A stretch of 64,000 bases of DNA, taken from the NCBI GenBank assembly GCA_036365515.1, contig CM070873.1, positions 88,185,948 through 88,249,947 of the forward strand, read 5' to 3'. Below are positions 33,591-43,977 of this stretch, in pieces. The notes under the pieces are model-generated. The model was not told where the DNA came from. It worked only from the letters and a program-made list of their open reading frames with translations, and ran no database searches. How positions within the stretch are numbered: position 1 is the first letter of the stretch; each line of letters begins with the position of its first letter. This DNA comes from Torymus aiolomorphi. Lineage: Eukaryota > Arthropoda > Insecta > Hymenoptera > Torymidae. A program made the translations under genes and the position numbers.

Positions 33591-33952
33591 GGGGCTTGAT
33601 TCTAGAAATGTCTCGCACTCGAGACACACAAAATCCGAGAACAACTTTGTCTCGGGAAACGCGAAATCGAAACAAAATTGTTCTCGGGTGACAACAGCTC
33701 TGTCTCGTACAACTTTGTCTCCCACAGTACGGCGCATGCGCTCGCTTCTCTCATTGGTCGTCGTGCCCGCTGAGCCTGCTTGCAACCAATGAGAGGAGCG
33801 AGCGCGTGCGCCGTACTGTGTGAGACAAAGTTGTGCGAGACAAAGTTGTTCTCGCCCGAGAACAATTTTGTCTCGATTTCGGATTTCCCGAGACAAAGTT
33901 GTTCTCGGATTTTGTGTGTCTCGAGTGTGAGACATTTCTAGAATCAAGCCCC
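33591..33952. mobile_element. 362-bp foldback with near-perfect 165-bp arms
   Basis: Termini GGGGCTTGATTCTAGAAATG and complement. The arms carry repeated ACAACTTTGTCTCG and GAACAATTTTGTCTCG words, again multiple copies of one short word. Confidence 0.85.
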
Positions 33953-33955
33953 AGG

Positions 33956-34080
33956 GGGCTTATTCCATAACTATCTCACCGAGTGACACGCGTGAGATAA
34001 GCGGTCTAGATCAATCAGAGAGCTCCTTTAAAGAGAATATCGTCTATCTCACAAGTGACACGCTTATAGAATAAAGGCCC
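33956..34080. mobile_element. 125-bp foldback
   Basis: Termini GGGGCTTATTCCATAA and complement ATAGAATAAAGGCCC, with inner TATCTCAC/GTGAGATA and GTGACACGC words. Its tip resembles the neighbouring foldbacks (GGGGCTTRATTC). Confidence 0.7.
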
Positions 34081-34250
34081 AGGATAAAAAAGAAGCACCT
34101 ATACTCTCTTATTGAGCAGATCATAGATGTCAAACATAGGTAACAGTTACATAGATGTCGAACAACACTTTCTTTTTTGTACGGCACAAATCGTACGGCA
34201 CACGACGCACAGCATGCAATGTGGATTCGCTCTATGAGCGAGTCTAAATA

Positions 34251-34499
34251 AGAGCGAATCCACATTACGTGTCATGAGTTTTGTGCCATGAACTTTGTGC
34301 TATACCAGAAAGAAAGTGTTGTTCGACATCTCTGTAATTGTTATCTATGTTTGACATCTATGCTCTGTTCAATACGAGAGTAGGTCCTTCCTCTTTATCC
34401 TGTGGTAATAAGTATGTAGATGTCGAACAACACTTTCTTTCTGGTATGGCACAAAGCTCATGGCACAAAACTCATGGCACGTAATGTGGATTCGCTCTA
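34251..34499. mobile_element. Intact MITE of the GAGCGAATCCACATT family
   Basis: Termini AGAGCGAATCCACATTACG and complement; arms about 105 bp with AAAGTGTTGTTCGACATCT. Confidence 0.85.
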
Positions 34500-34899
34500 A
34501 GAGGCACATGTGCCTTGCGCCTTGCGCCTCAGGACAAAAAATCGTTGTCCGACATCTAGCATACTCGTTACCCACGGCTGTAGATTAACATATTGGGCCT
34601 TCACAGAGCTCTGAGGAACAGATATAAAGTACAAGAATAACATGGGTTAGTATATCTATATATACGAGGAACAGCGAGATACACAAGGAACAAAAGTCTT
34701 GTTCCTTGCTGTTATTTGTATATATAGAATATAACCCATGTTATTCTTGTACTTTATATCTGTTCCTCAGAGCTGGGTGAAGGCCCATTGAACTTCTGCC
34801 ATAGGTCACGAATATACTAGATATCGGACAACGATTTTTTTTTCGTTAGGCGCAAGACGCAAGGCGCAAAGGACGTGTGCCTCTTATGTAGACAGTCCC
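34500..34899. mobile_element. Foldback of the 26970/32599 family carrying a nested MITE
   Basis: Left AGGACAAAAAATCGTTGTCCG..CATACTCGTTACC; right GGTCACGAATATACTAGATA..GGACAACGATTTTT with GCGCAAGACGCAAGGCGC outer words. Confidence 0.7.
34595..34786. mobile_element. MITE of the GGGCCTTCACA family, nested
   Basis: Third copy of the family seen at 26684-26878: GGGCCTTCACAGAGCTCTG and complement, GATATAAAGTACAAGAATAA arms. Confidence 0.85.
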
Positions 34900-34947
34900 T
34901 TAGGGTGCGATCCATGGCGTTCCTAAAAATTAGACGGAACCATTTAA

Positions 34948-35325
34948 GGGGATGCCATACTCGTACCATTACCGACCGAGCAATTCACACAGTTTTAAGC
35001 TGATTATAAAAAAAGTACGTCGAATCACAAAAAATGAAGAGAACACTCTTCTGTATTTTTTAACGTTCTATCATCCAGTCAAAGTTTGGAGTCGAAATAT
35101 CAAGTCATTTTTGCAAAAACTTTGAACAAAGCGAAATTTAATTTCGTTCAAAGTTTTTGAAAAAACGGCTTGATATTTCAACTCCAAACTTTGACTGGAT
35201 GATAGAACGTTAAAAAATACAGAAGAGTGTTCTCTTGATTTTTTGTGATTCGACGTATTTTATTTTTAATCAGCTTGAAACTGTGTGAATTGCTCGGTCG
35301 GTAATGGTAGGACTATGGAATCCCG
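34948..35325. mobile_element. 378-bp foldback flanked by TTAA (piggyBac-type site)
   Basis: Tips GGGGATGCCATAC and CTATGGAATCCCG between TTAA at 34944-34947 and 35326-35329. Arms about 165 bp (ACCGACCGAGCAATTCACAC, AACGTTCTATCATCCAGTC). Confidence 0.85.
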
Positions 35326-35329
35326 TTAA

Positions 35330-35387
35330 GCCCGTGAGTGCGAGAGAGAGAGATTCTTCCGTGAATGTCTCTCTAGCTCTCACGGGC
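35330..35387. mobile_element. 58-bp hairpin flanked by TTAA
   Basis: GCCCGTGAG...GAGAGAGAGA...CTCTCTAGCTCTCACGGGC between TTAA at 35326-35329 and 35388-35391, sharing one TTAA with the previous element. Confidence 0.7.
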
Positions 35388-35972
35388 TTAAGGTAATTGT
35401 GTCCTTAGGGTACGGTCTACAATGACGGAGGGTGTTCACTACAATAGTTAATGCATCATAGTCTAAAAAAATCAGAGTAGCACATGTGTGTATAAAAGAA
35501 TGTGAGTACAGTATATGCCTATAAATAATACACAAGCATACAGTTACTTGAAAAACGCATTTTTTGTATGTTTTCCTCTCTCGAATTTGTCTTAGCTCAA
35601 ATATTCCATACTTATACGACCTTTACAATAACTTTTCTCGGAAACTATACGTGTCATATCTCTGAATTTTGGTGACAAGCTTTTAACCATAACGATAAAT
35701 AATAGGTTATAGCATTTAACAATGAATTTAAATGCTATTTTTCCGGTGGTTGTTCCTATGCTTCCCATGTTAAAATGCCCAACTTTGATATGGAATATCT
35801 CAAAATCGGCACGTGTCATCTCTTGGAAATTTCGCACACGCATGGGCATCGGCAAGACAAACGTGTACTTTGAAACGTAAGTTTCAAAAGGTTCCTAAGA
35901 AACTCATTTTTTGACACACCTACCTTAAATGGTTCCGTCTAATTTTTCGGAACGCCATGGGATCGCACCCTA

Positions 35973-36121
35973 AGAGTGCCGAGAGAGGGGGGGTTCATAC
36001 CAACCTCGTAACATCAAAAAGTGTAGTAAAACATCTTTCTGTTTAGCTTCAAAATTTATATTAAATGTGTTTGATGTTATGAGGTTGGTATGAACTATGA
36101 ACCCCTTCTCTCGGCGCTCTT
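35973..36121. mobile_element. 149-bp foldback
   Basis: Termini AAGAGTGCCGAGAGAGG and CTCTCGGCGCTCTT; inner TTCATACCAACCTCGTAACA and complement. It begins where the preceding element ends. Confidence 0.8.
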
Positions 36122-36285
36122 GCTTTGTCACGATGGACAAAAACCAGAAAATCATCACGCGTCTCTCTTATGTAGACGCACCCTTACGAATCGAATATCG
36201 ATGTCGGCGATTAATCGATCACTGGAAAAGGAAAGTCCGAAATGACGTACATTGACGGACAAAAATTATCGCAGAAATCGTCATT

Positions 36286-36532
36286 TAGGCCGCCGCTACA
36301 TAAGAGCGTTTGCACGCTGGTGCACGCGTATGCAACTAGGGAATATCTAGTAATTTTCGATGCAGCCAACGTGAAAAATTTAGTGCCTCCAAAAAAAGCT
36401 GTTCATTCTCTGCTTTTTTTTAGGCACTAAATTTTTCACGTTGGCTGCATCGACAATTACTAGTTATCTTACGCGTGCATACGCGTGCGCCCGCGCGCAA
36501 ACGCTCTTATGCAGCGCGGGCCTTAATATTAT
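36286..36532. mobile_element. 247-bp foldback
   Basis: Tips AGGCCGCCGCTACATAAGAG and complement CTTATGCAGCGCGGGCCT; inner TGCAGCCAACGTGAAAAATT and complement, with ACGCGTGCATACGCGT words. Confidence 0.8.
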
Positions 36533-36734
36533 TACAATAAACTATAGCTCTTAGAAGTTGGAACCCCGTATAAAAAAGCTATCAAATATTATTATATGAT
36601 TCGATTGCGCGTAAAAAATGATTAATAAAAATGCAAAGTAGACATTTGCGCGGGTTTCCGTTTTTAGATAATAAAAAAAAACGTTCGGGTGCTAGAAAAA
36701 TGAAAAGTTTTAATTTTATCATAGAAAAATTGAT

Positions 36735-37150
36735 AATGAAACAATTGTTTCAATGGTAATCGATAGTTTTCAACACGTGCACACAGCACCCGTAATTAGT
36801 TTTGCAATAGACTTAATATTTATATAATTATCAAATCGGTACTTTAAAGAGATATAGTCTCTTTCATCAGAGTCTACACAACATGACTAAAGAAATAATA
36901 TCCCTCTCTGCGTGGACAGTATTAAAGAGTCGGTAACAAGAGGAATATTATTTCTTTAGTCAAGGACCGCAGTATCTAATTCTCGATTCACGCGCATGCG
37001 CATGATCAAATACGTGAGTACGAGTCAGTGTGTGACTGAGAATTTGAAACTTTTTTTATTGCATAAATAATTGGCCTATAATAAAACAAATTACGGGTGC
37101 TATTTGCGCGTGTTGAAAACTATCAATTACCATTGAAACAATTGTCATTA
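36735..37150. mobile_element. Foldback with about 80-bp arms and a nested hairpin
   Basis: Arms CAATTGTTTCAATGGTAAT..GTTTTCAACACG..CACCCGTAATTAG and complement at 37080-37150. Inside, GACTAAAGAAATAATATCC and complement (36884-36963) form a second hairpin. Confidence 0.7.
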
Positions 37151-38110
37151 TTTATATTTCATGAATTGTTTTAAACATGTTCAGCTTTATATTTAATTAT
37201 AGTGAAGAATAAATTTACTTTTTTCAGTTTATTTACTTCATTTATTTTAATACATTTTTAGTGTTTTACTCAAATATAGGGTAAGTGTGCCAGTTACTGT
37301 GCCCGTTTCAGTTACTGTGCCCTTAAATCATTTTCATTTATAGTAGAGTATAATCATATTTAATCATAAATATCTAAATTTTTATATACAGTTCAATTCA
37401 TGCTTTTTATTGTTAAACCTACAGTATGACTTAATTATTCTTATAATATATTTCAAATAATTTATTAAATTTCTCATCGCGATTTCTATGATTTTCTTAT
37501 TGAAACGCTTAAGAATATGCCTATACAAAAGTGATTGAAAAACTATAAAAATAACATTTTTCAGAATAAAAAAATACACTTAATGTTTATAAAACCCATC
37601 TAGTTGACAAAAGAACAATAAAAAAGTAGTTTTGATTAATATTATTGTTTAATTTAATATAATGCAGTAACTAAAACGAATTTTCGGCATGTTTCTATTA
37701 CTGTGCACAGTAACTGGACAAGTTTTCATGAATGTATTTAGTTACTGTGCCCCCTCGTGGTAGGCTACGCTAACCTTACTTTCTCATGCTTCGTCGCCTG
37801 TGCAAGTCAACTTCGACGTTCATTGCTTACCCACAGAGCAAATAACAGAGTTTTTAATATATTTAAAAATAATTTAATATATTTTATTCCCATCTTTATT
37901 TTATTTTCTTCTATAATAAGTAAGTACTTCTATACGTAGTAAATCATAGCAACGGGAGAGAAATGGATGATTTCCAGCAGGGAGTCTACTAAATATAATA
38001 AAAAAAAAAAAACAAATTTCATGTTTAAATATATTTTATATAGTTTATGCAGATGCAGATGAGTAGGAAAAAAAGACACAGGATTAAATACAGTGTTCAG
38101 AATCTAAGGC

Positions 38111-38240
38111 ACAGTAATTAAAACACTGTACACTAAGTGACACACAGTAATTAAAACAATGTACACTAACTGACACACAGTAATTAAAACAATGTACACT
38201 AACTGACACACAGTAACTAAATTAATGATACAGTAACTGA
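38111..38240. repeat. 33-bp iterons
   Basis: Three near-identical units (38111-38143, 38144-38176, 38177-38209) of ACAGTAATTAAAACAATGTA plus CACTAACTGACAC, followed by partial units. CACAGTAA is the complement of the TIR word TTACTGTG. Confidence 0.85.
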
Positions 38241-38354
38241 TGCAAAGGCTTATGCTGTTATTTTATTAATTATTTAATATTCCTTACATAATATTGTATT
38301 AAAAAGGTGCTTATTCTGCTCGCAGAATATATAATTATCATATAAAGGTCTTAC

Positions 38355-38597
38355 AGCGAATCCACATTACGTGCCATGATCTTTGTGCCATGAGCTTTGT
38401 GCCATAACAAAAAGAAAGTGTTGTTCGATATCTATGTAACTTTATCTATGTTTGATATTTATGCTCTGTTCAATAAAAGAGTAGGTACTCCCCCTTTATC
38501 CTGTGGTGATGAGTATGTAGATGTCGAACAACACTTTCTTTTTGGTATGGCACAAAGATCATGGCTCAAAGCTCATGGCACGTAATGTGGATTCGCT
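38355..38597. mobile_element. MITE of the GAGCGAATCCACATT family, nested in the pogo-like element
   Basis: AGCGAATCCACATTACGTGCC and complement, with AAAGTGTTGTTCGATATCT arms. Confidence 0.85.
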
Positions 38598-38945
38598 GTT
38601 AAGATGATTAAAAATTGAAAAAAAAAATAGTAATTGATTAAATACTACGGACATCGCCTTAAGGGGCACAGTAACTGGCACACTTACCCTACACATTGAT
38701 AAAATTTTATATATTTATTTCAGAAACCAACGACAGTGTAAAGCGATTTATCGGATTTGGAAACAGTCGAAATGAAACGTTTGGCTAAACGATCATGATC
38801 AGCATTCTGCAAATATACGCGGCTTTCCCTTGGCTTCGTAGTTTTTCAGTTGATTCTTCGTGTCGATATAAAAATATATCGCGTGTAGATATGGAACTCA
38901 CGTAATGAATATGTGTATTTCATATTAATTTTGCTTTCTATGGAA

Positions 38946-39212
38946 AAGGTTTTGGTTAGGCAGCAGCGCTAATCGTGATAGTGGCGCGTTATTTATCGGT
39001 TGGTATAGTGACCGTCCTTCTTGAGAGCGCCACGCTGTCGAGTCCCGATGCGAGACAGTTACCGCGCGCGAGTTGCAAGATTGTGCGACTTGGGCGCGCA
39101 ACCGTCTCGCATCGGAAGCGTGGCGCTCTCAAGGACGGTCACTATACCAAATTACCAACCGATAAATAACGCGCCAATATCACGATTAGCGCTGCTGCCT
39201 AACCAAAACCTT
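38946..39212. mobile_element. 267-bp foldback with about 115-bp arms
   Basis: Tips AAGGTTTTGGTTAGGCAGCA and complement; inner TATAGTGACCGTCCTTCTTG and complement, GCGCCACGCT, CGATGCGAGAC. Confidence 0.85.
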
Positions 39213-39856
39213 TACCGTGATGATGAATTGCTTTTACAGCATAATTTTTTAAGGTGATCAATTTTTAAAAAATTTTTTCAGATCTATTTTATTTCAATAA
39301 AAATTTTAAAAAATTTCGTAAATAATATTTAGTGTTACTCATTTCAAATAATTCTCTAAGAAAGAAACATGAAACGTGAGTCTTACATATTTTTCAATAA
39401 CATATATTATATAATATTTCAAAAATGGCTCCATGCTTCTCCTATTAATGGCGGACGTAGTAGTATGACGTGCCTTGACCATCTGTACCCCTATGTGCTT
39501 GCCAGCGCCCCTAGCGGAGGAATATACCCTATATAGGAATATACAATATACCATATATAGGAATATACCATAGATGTATATTTGTGACGGTCAACATACG
39601 AGATTTATTTTAAATAGAATAGTCGACCCGCGAACATTAAATGTTCAATTATATTCATATTTTACCACATCTTGTTATAATTTTTTGTATTAGCTACTTA
39701 AGTGCAATGTAGTAAAAGATAATCAAATAAAAATTTTAAATCAATCATGTAAAATAAAATTAGGAAGGCATTATTTTAGCATTCGGTAAATTAAATTTAA
39801 TAAAAGGTTTAATAAACGGTTTAAATAAATTAATAATTAATTAAAAAACCTTAATA
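39213..39856. other. AT-rich non-coding DNA
   Basis: A short run of TATAGGAATATAC words near 39530-39565; otherwise nothing recognised. Confidence 0.4.
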
Positions 39857-39946
39857 GTACATTTCGACACGGGTGCGGAAGGTGATTATTTAGCTCATGT
39901 GACGTTTTTCACACGAGCAAAGCGAGTGAGCTAAAAATTTTCTTAC

Positions 39947-40686
39947 GGCCTTTCCTCAATGCGAGTGATAACAGACAAGTTACATGACCGTTGTTACACG
40001 AAAAAAATTTTTTTGTCCAATGTCTACGCAATTCATAATCAATGGTAGAAAAAGAACAGACGAAAGGTCTATTGTAGGTTTGTAGTCAACCTCGTCGACT
40101 CTCCTCTACGCCCCTGTGGCGAGGCCGACGAGGATCTCAATCATATTTTCTGGGCGTGCTCTCGCTTCGACGCCCAACTCTCGAACCTTTTCCGCTCTCT
40201 CGCCAAACTCAAACTTTTCCCCCCTTCATCATTTCCGCCTTTCTCTATAATCCATGCAATGATATCATAAACATTCTCCTTCGCTTTTTATCAGACTGTG
40301 ATCTTCACATCTAATCTAACCTAATTTCGCATTTTCATTCTGCTCTCCGTTTCGCCTTCATGCTGTCAACTTTCCCTCCACCCTCTCTTCCTCTGCGTCC
40401 TCCCCCCGGGCCCGAGATTCTCGGACCCGGGGGGGGGGGCGCAGGGGTTACTTCCCTTTCCCCTCTTTTTTTTTATGTTGCAGGCCGAAGGTGTTGTGGT
40501 CCGTGAAATATTCAATTTCATATCTCCCGCCTTTGGCATCTGGCGCCACTAACCACAAAGAAGAAGAAGAAGGTTTGTAGTCACTCTTTTTCTACCATTG
40601 GTTATGAATTTGGTAGATATATCGAACAAAATTTTTTTCGTGTAACAACAGGACATGTAACTTGTCACTCGCATTGAGGAAGGGCC
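39947..40686. mobile_element. Foldback with about 130-bp arms, carrying a LINE insertion
   Basis: Tips GGCCTTTCCTCAATGCGAGTG and complement TCACTCGCATTGAGGAAGGGCC region; arms include GTTACACGAAAAAAATTTTT and ATTCATAATCAATGGTAGAA. Confidence 0.8.
40089..40570 (+). mobile_element. 5'-truncated LINE with C-terminal zinc-knuckle remnant
   Basis: Bounded by a perfect 13-bp duplication AGGTTTGTAGTCA (40076-40088 and 40571-40583). The frame from 40091 reads LRPCGEADEDLNHIFWACSR and continues to TAA 40268-40270: a Cys-x-Cys-like..His..Cys end typical of reverse transcriptase polyproteins of R1/jockey/I-type LINEs (family knowledge). The 3' UTR of about 300 bp has a strong stem-loop (40391-40444, CCCGGGCCCGAGA paired) and ends in an AAG microsatellite tail. 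It has no ATG and no RT core, so it is a dead 3' fragment. Confidence 0.85.
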
Positions 40687-40715
40687 ATAACGCACCGTTT
40701 CGAACCGTATTTTAT

Positions 40716-41500
40716 ATCACGAGAGCCGAATAATCATATTAAAGTTATGATTTTGAGGTTAGAGTGGTATAAATAATTTAAATAATAATAAACAATAATA
40801 AATAATAATAATTTTAAAAAAATACTATAAATAATTTAATAAATCTTTAATAAAAGGTTTAAAAAAGATTAATCTAGATTTATATATAAATATAAATACA
40901 GAAAAGTTATTTTTATTCAGGGGCAATATGATATTTATCAGGAATTCTGGTTATATTAGTATTATTTATTTTTCATAGAAGACCACCTACGCTCAATATA
41001 ACCTCGAAAAATCATAATAATTTTTTTATCTTTTGAATATTAGCATATGTAAATAAACTTGATTAGAGTCTTCAATGAAAAATTTGCACGCTTTTCATGA
41101 ATGTGTCATGTTGTTCTAGATATATCTTTCTTTAGCACAATTATTTTTCTATAGGTATCATCATCCTGTTCTGTTGTACAGAACGTGATACGTAATATGG
41201 AATCAATCTAAAAAAATGCGTTGGCCGTCAAGTACTTAGTCATAATCTTCATATTAATCCGCCCCTTGAAAAGTGTAAGGGTAAATCTCCAGTACAAAGG
41301 TGCTCAGAAATAGTGTTGGTGATTGATCATAACTCATGAGTATGACTCATGATATGACTCAATTAACAAAGCTAATTATAATTTTACAATAATAAACTTA
41401 AAAAAAGGGGATGTAAATTTAACGATTAATTTTCGACTATTTCATGTACAAAGAATAAAATAGAAATGGTCGAGATAAGTGAAAAACTCAAGCATTGCAG
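40716..41500. other. AT-rich non-coding DNA
   Basis: No gene recognised. A short palindrome cluster of ACTCATGAGTATGACTCATGA lies near 41331-41355. Confidence 0.4.
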
Positions 41501-43130
41501 ACGAGGCTTGTGCTGGCGGACGCAACTTTACGAAGAAAGCGGACAGAATCGCTGACGGTCATCGGGGTTCCTATCTAGAATCCAGAGAATCTCCTTCGTG
41601 ATTCGTGAATCGTGCAGTAGCCAAAGCTAGCAGCAGACTGGCGCTGTCGCGGCTCGCGGATGCACCGCGAGTGAGTGAGAGAAAAAGAGATAGCGACCGC
41701 GCCGACGACGAGGTGCGAAGTTGACGTCGACGAGTCTATACATGCGTCTCTGCGTGCACATCGTGTCCTGGGCGTGAGGTCAGCCGTGCGCCCTAGAGCA
41801 CGAAAGGGGCGCTGGCGCGAGAGAAACTCGTGTGCGCGAGCCAGTGTTCCAAGAGGCGGTGACAGCGACGACGTTGCCGCACTCGTATACGTGCGCCAGT
41901 TCGCTAAGTGTGTGAAAATACGCGTTACGTGAAGCAGGAGTGTCTACGTCCACTGGCTGCAAATCTACGGAGCAAGACAGGAAAAAAGAGAAGAGAGGAA
42001 GAGAGGACGATATCGCCGTGGCGCGCACCTACGTCCTCCCACTGCCTCTCGTTCTCTCTCTCTCCCTATCCTCCTGCAAGGTGCGCAAGACTATAGTGAA
42101 AATATAATTTAACACGTCCGGACAGAGTGTAGGTATACGAAAGATATCCACTCCCATCAACGTCCTCGCCACTATCATCATCATTATCGTCATGTTCTTC
42201 CTTCCTCCATCTTCCATCTTCGTCTTTCTGCTCAATCTCGTTTCGCCGAGTCCTGCGTGTGTGTACACTATAGTATCTCGCATGCGATGTGAATGCGAGC
42301 GAGTGCGTGCGCGCGTGTTCTTAGTGCGGGAGAGAGAAAATCTGACAACGAGAGAAAATATCTAGGATACGTATGAGGAACGAAGGTATTTTTTCAGATT
42401 GAGGAATCTCCCTTCAGTGCTTATAGATGAGTGTATTATTCAGCGAGTGGCCCGCGGCTGTCAAAGCGCCAGTCGATAAACTCGTTTTCGCCACTACTGT
42501 GGCACTGTGTACGGATGCGCGCGCGCGTGTGTGCAAGTCCAATGTATTGTGTTCTCGTCAAACCGAGATATGTGCTCGGTCGATTTCGCGATCCCGGAAG
42601 ATTCGTGGCCATGCTGGACGGTAGAAGTAGACCTATACAGAGCCTCTCCAGCTTGGGATAGTCTCGTTACCACGATTCTCGGAGTTGATGCGCTCTCTAA
42701 AGCCGCGATGATGCATCATCTCTTAAATTTGCTCAAGTCCTCGCTCGCGCGCGGAGCGTTCTCTCCTGAATTATCTCGCGGGCTTCGGGGAAAATCGATA
42801 CGCGGTAGTATGTGGCAAAACGCACGAGTTTCGCTTCTCCCTTTCTAGCGCGCGACCAGTGCATATATATGTTTGTGTGCACGGTCAGTATAGCTCCTTG
42901 TTTCTGTCTCGGTTTCTCTTTTCTCTTCTCCCTCGCAGACTTTTTTCGCCGGACGCTCGGCAGGGAGAGTGAGCAAGAGAGAGAGAGAGAGAGACGTGTG
43001 TGCTTGTGACGAGTTTTGCCCTTTTTGGACGGTAAAAATAGCCATGTCGCTGGGAAGGTCTGCTCCTAGGCGATATTACGAGCCCGGTCGTTGCTCGGTG
43101 CTCTTGCGACTTTCCCATCTTCTAGTATGA
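41501..43130 (+). promoter_or_regulatory. GC-rich promoter and 5' non-coding region
   Basis: A 1.6-kb CpG-rich block with GA/CT tracts (42050-42065, 42975-42993) abruptly bounded by AT-rich DNA. It precedes the splice-bounded exon at 43633, so it is probably the promoter plus first non-coding exon(s) of that gene. Many candidate GT donors exist and I cannot choose one. Open frames of about 60-110 codons here overlap on both strands and carry no motif. Confidence 0.4.
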
Positions 43131-43737
43131 GTTTCTTGAGCGTCTAAGTACTGAATGAATGAGTACATGATACGAAAATCATTTTTTAACTATAGTATAT
43201 CAATGAGAATAAAGTTAATTAAAAGAATTTACAGATTTTCTGTGTGATTCTTCATGCATTGTTTATTGTTTATCATTTGTTTTGGTATAGTGCTGTTATT
43301 ATTATGAAATTGCATACTTAATTTTTTTCGTTAAAAGTATTTGGGTACATTTTAAAAGTTGCCAGAAATCAGTTAACTGTATTTAATATTATTTTTAAAT
43401 AATATAATAATATTTAAATCTAGAATAATCGTTTATAAATTTTTTAAATACATTTAAAAAACCACACAAACGACTTTTTAAAAGATCATCATAAATATAT
43501 AACTAATTGAATTGTCTGGATAATCTTTTGATTCAACTAATCTTTTCTTTGAAAATTCCTTCATAATTGTGTTGAATCTATACATCTTTGTTCTAATATG
43601 TGATTTCTAATATCCATTTAATTTTTTTATAGGACTCAGTGAAGTTATTTGTTGAATTGTTTGGTGCATAAAAATGGATGTAAAACAGAGATTGACAAAC
43701 TGGTTAATCCTGTTCTTGTGGATGTTATGATTATTGA

Positions 43738-43977
43738 ATGTGGAGTGTGATAACACGCCTCTTCAAGAATAAGCCACAGGACAGAAGTTTCAGTCCTAAA
43801 CATCAGGCCTACCAGCCCACCAAAGACGAGCCAGTGGCCAAGATAGTTGTCGATGTTTCCAATACAATGGATCGTAATACAACTGATGAGAGACGAAAAG
43901 GACATGGAGTATCCAGTGATCAACATTCAGCAAGTGGAGATTCCGAGCACTCATCTGATTCTTACGATTCTCGACAG
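43738..43977 (+). CDS. First coding exon of an unrecognised gene (partial)
   Basis: Exon 43633-43977: acceptor TTTTTTTATAG/GACTCAG, donor CGACAG/GTGAGT, less AT-rich than the sequence around it. From ATG 43738 it encodes 80 residues beginning MWSVITRLFKNKPQDRSFSP; the second half is Ser/Asp/Arg-rich (SSDQHSASGDSEHSSDSYDS) and looks disordered and phosphorylatable. It ends in phase 0. A short upstream frame (43674-43731) precedes the ATG in the same exon. The AT-rich DNA after the donor is presumably a long intron running off or far into the window; the possible exon at 44714 (reading PINDSYLHKNDAVEW) is in the wrong phase. I do not recognise the protein. Confidence 0.5.

Larger units (their letters stand above)
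32709..34233. mobile_element. MITE of the GAGCGAATCCACATT family, split by a MITE cluster
   Basis: Arms 32709-32818 and about 34127-34233: AGAGCGAATCCACATTG.., TTTGTGCCGTACC, AAAGTGTTGTTCGACATCTA and complements. Intact relatives are at 34251-34499 and 38355-38597. Between the arms lie at least five other foldbacks or halves. Confidence 0.75.
34901..35972. mobile_element. 1.07-kb element with 47-bp inverted termini
   Basis: Left TTAGGGTGCGATCCATGGCG..AGACGGAACCATTTAA; right complement ending GGATCGCACCCTAA. It contains two TTAA-flanked foldbacks next to the left arm and about 530 bp of AT-rich interior (35392-35924) with no gene recognised. Confidence 0.8.
37279..38689. mobile_element. 1.4-kb TA-flanked element with CAGTTACTGTGCC termini (pogo-like)
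   Basis: Begins GGGTAAGTGTGCCAGTTACT and ends with the complement; TA on both sides (37277-37278 and 38690-38691). The terminal word AGTTACTGTGCC recurs inside near 37309, 37697, 37705 (inverted) and 37739, and as 33-bp iterons at 38111. It has no transposase. TA target and GGGTAAG-type ends suggest pogo/Tc1-mariner; this is inference. Confidence 0.75.
39857..40715. mobile_element. Hairpin MITE (CTCGCTTTGCTCG core), interrupted
   Basis: Left end AGTACATTTCGACACGGGTGC with core complement CGAGCAAAGCGAG (39914-39926); right end near CGCACCGTTTCGAACCGTA. Related to 18236 and 20850. A foldback is inserted in its second half. Confidence 0.55.
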
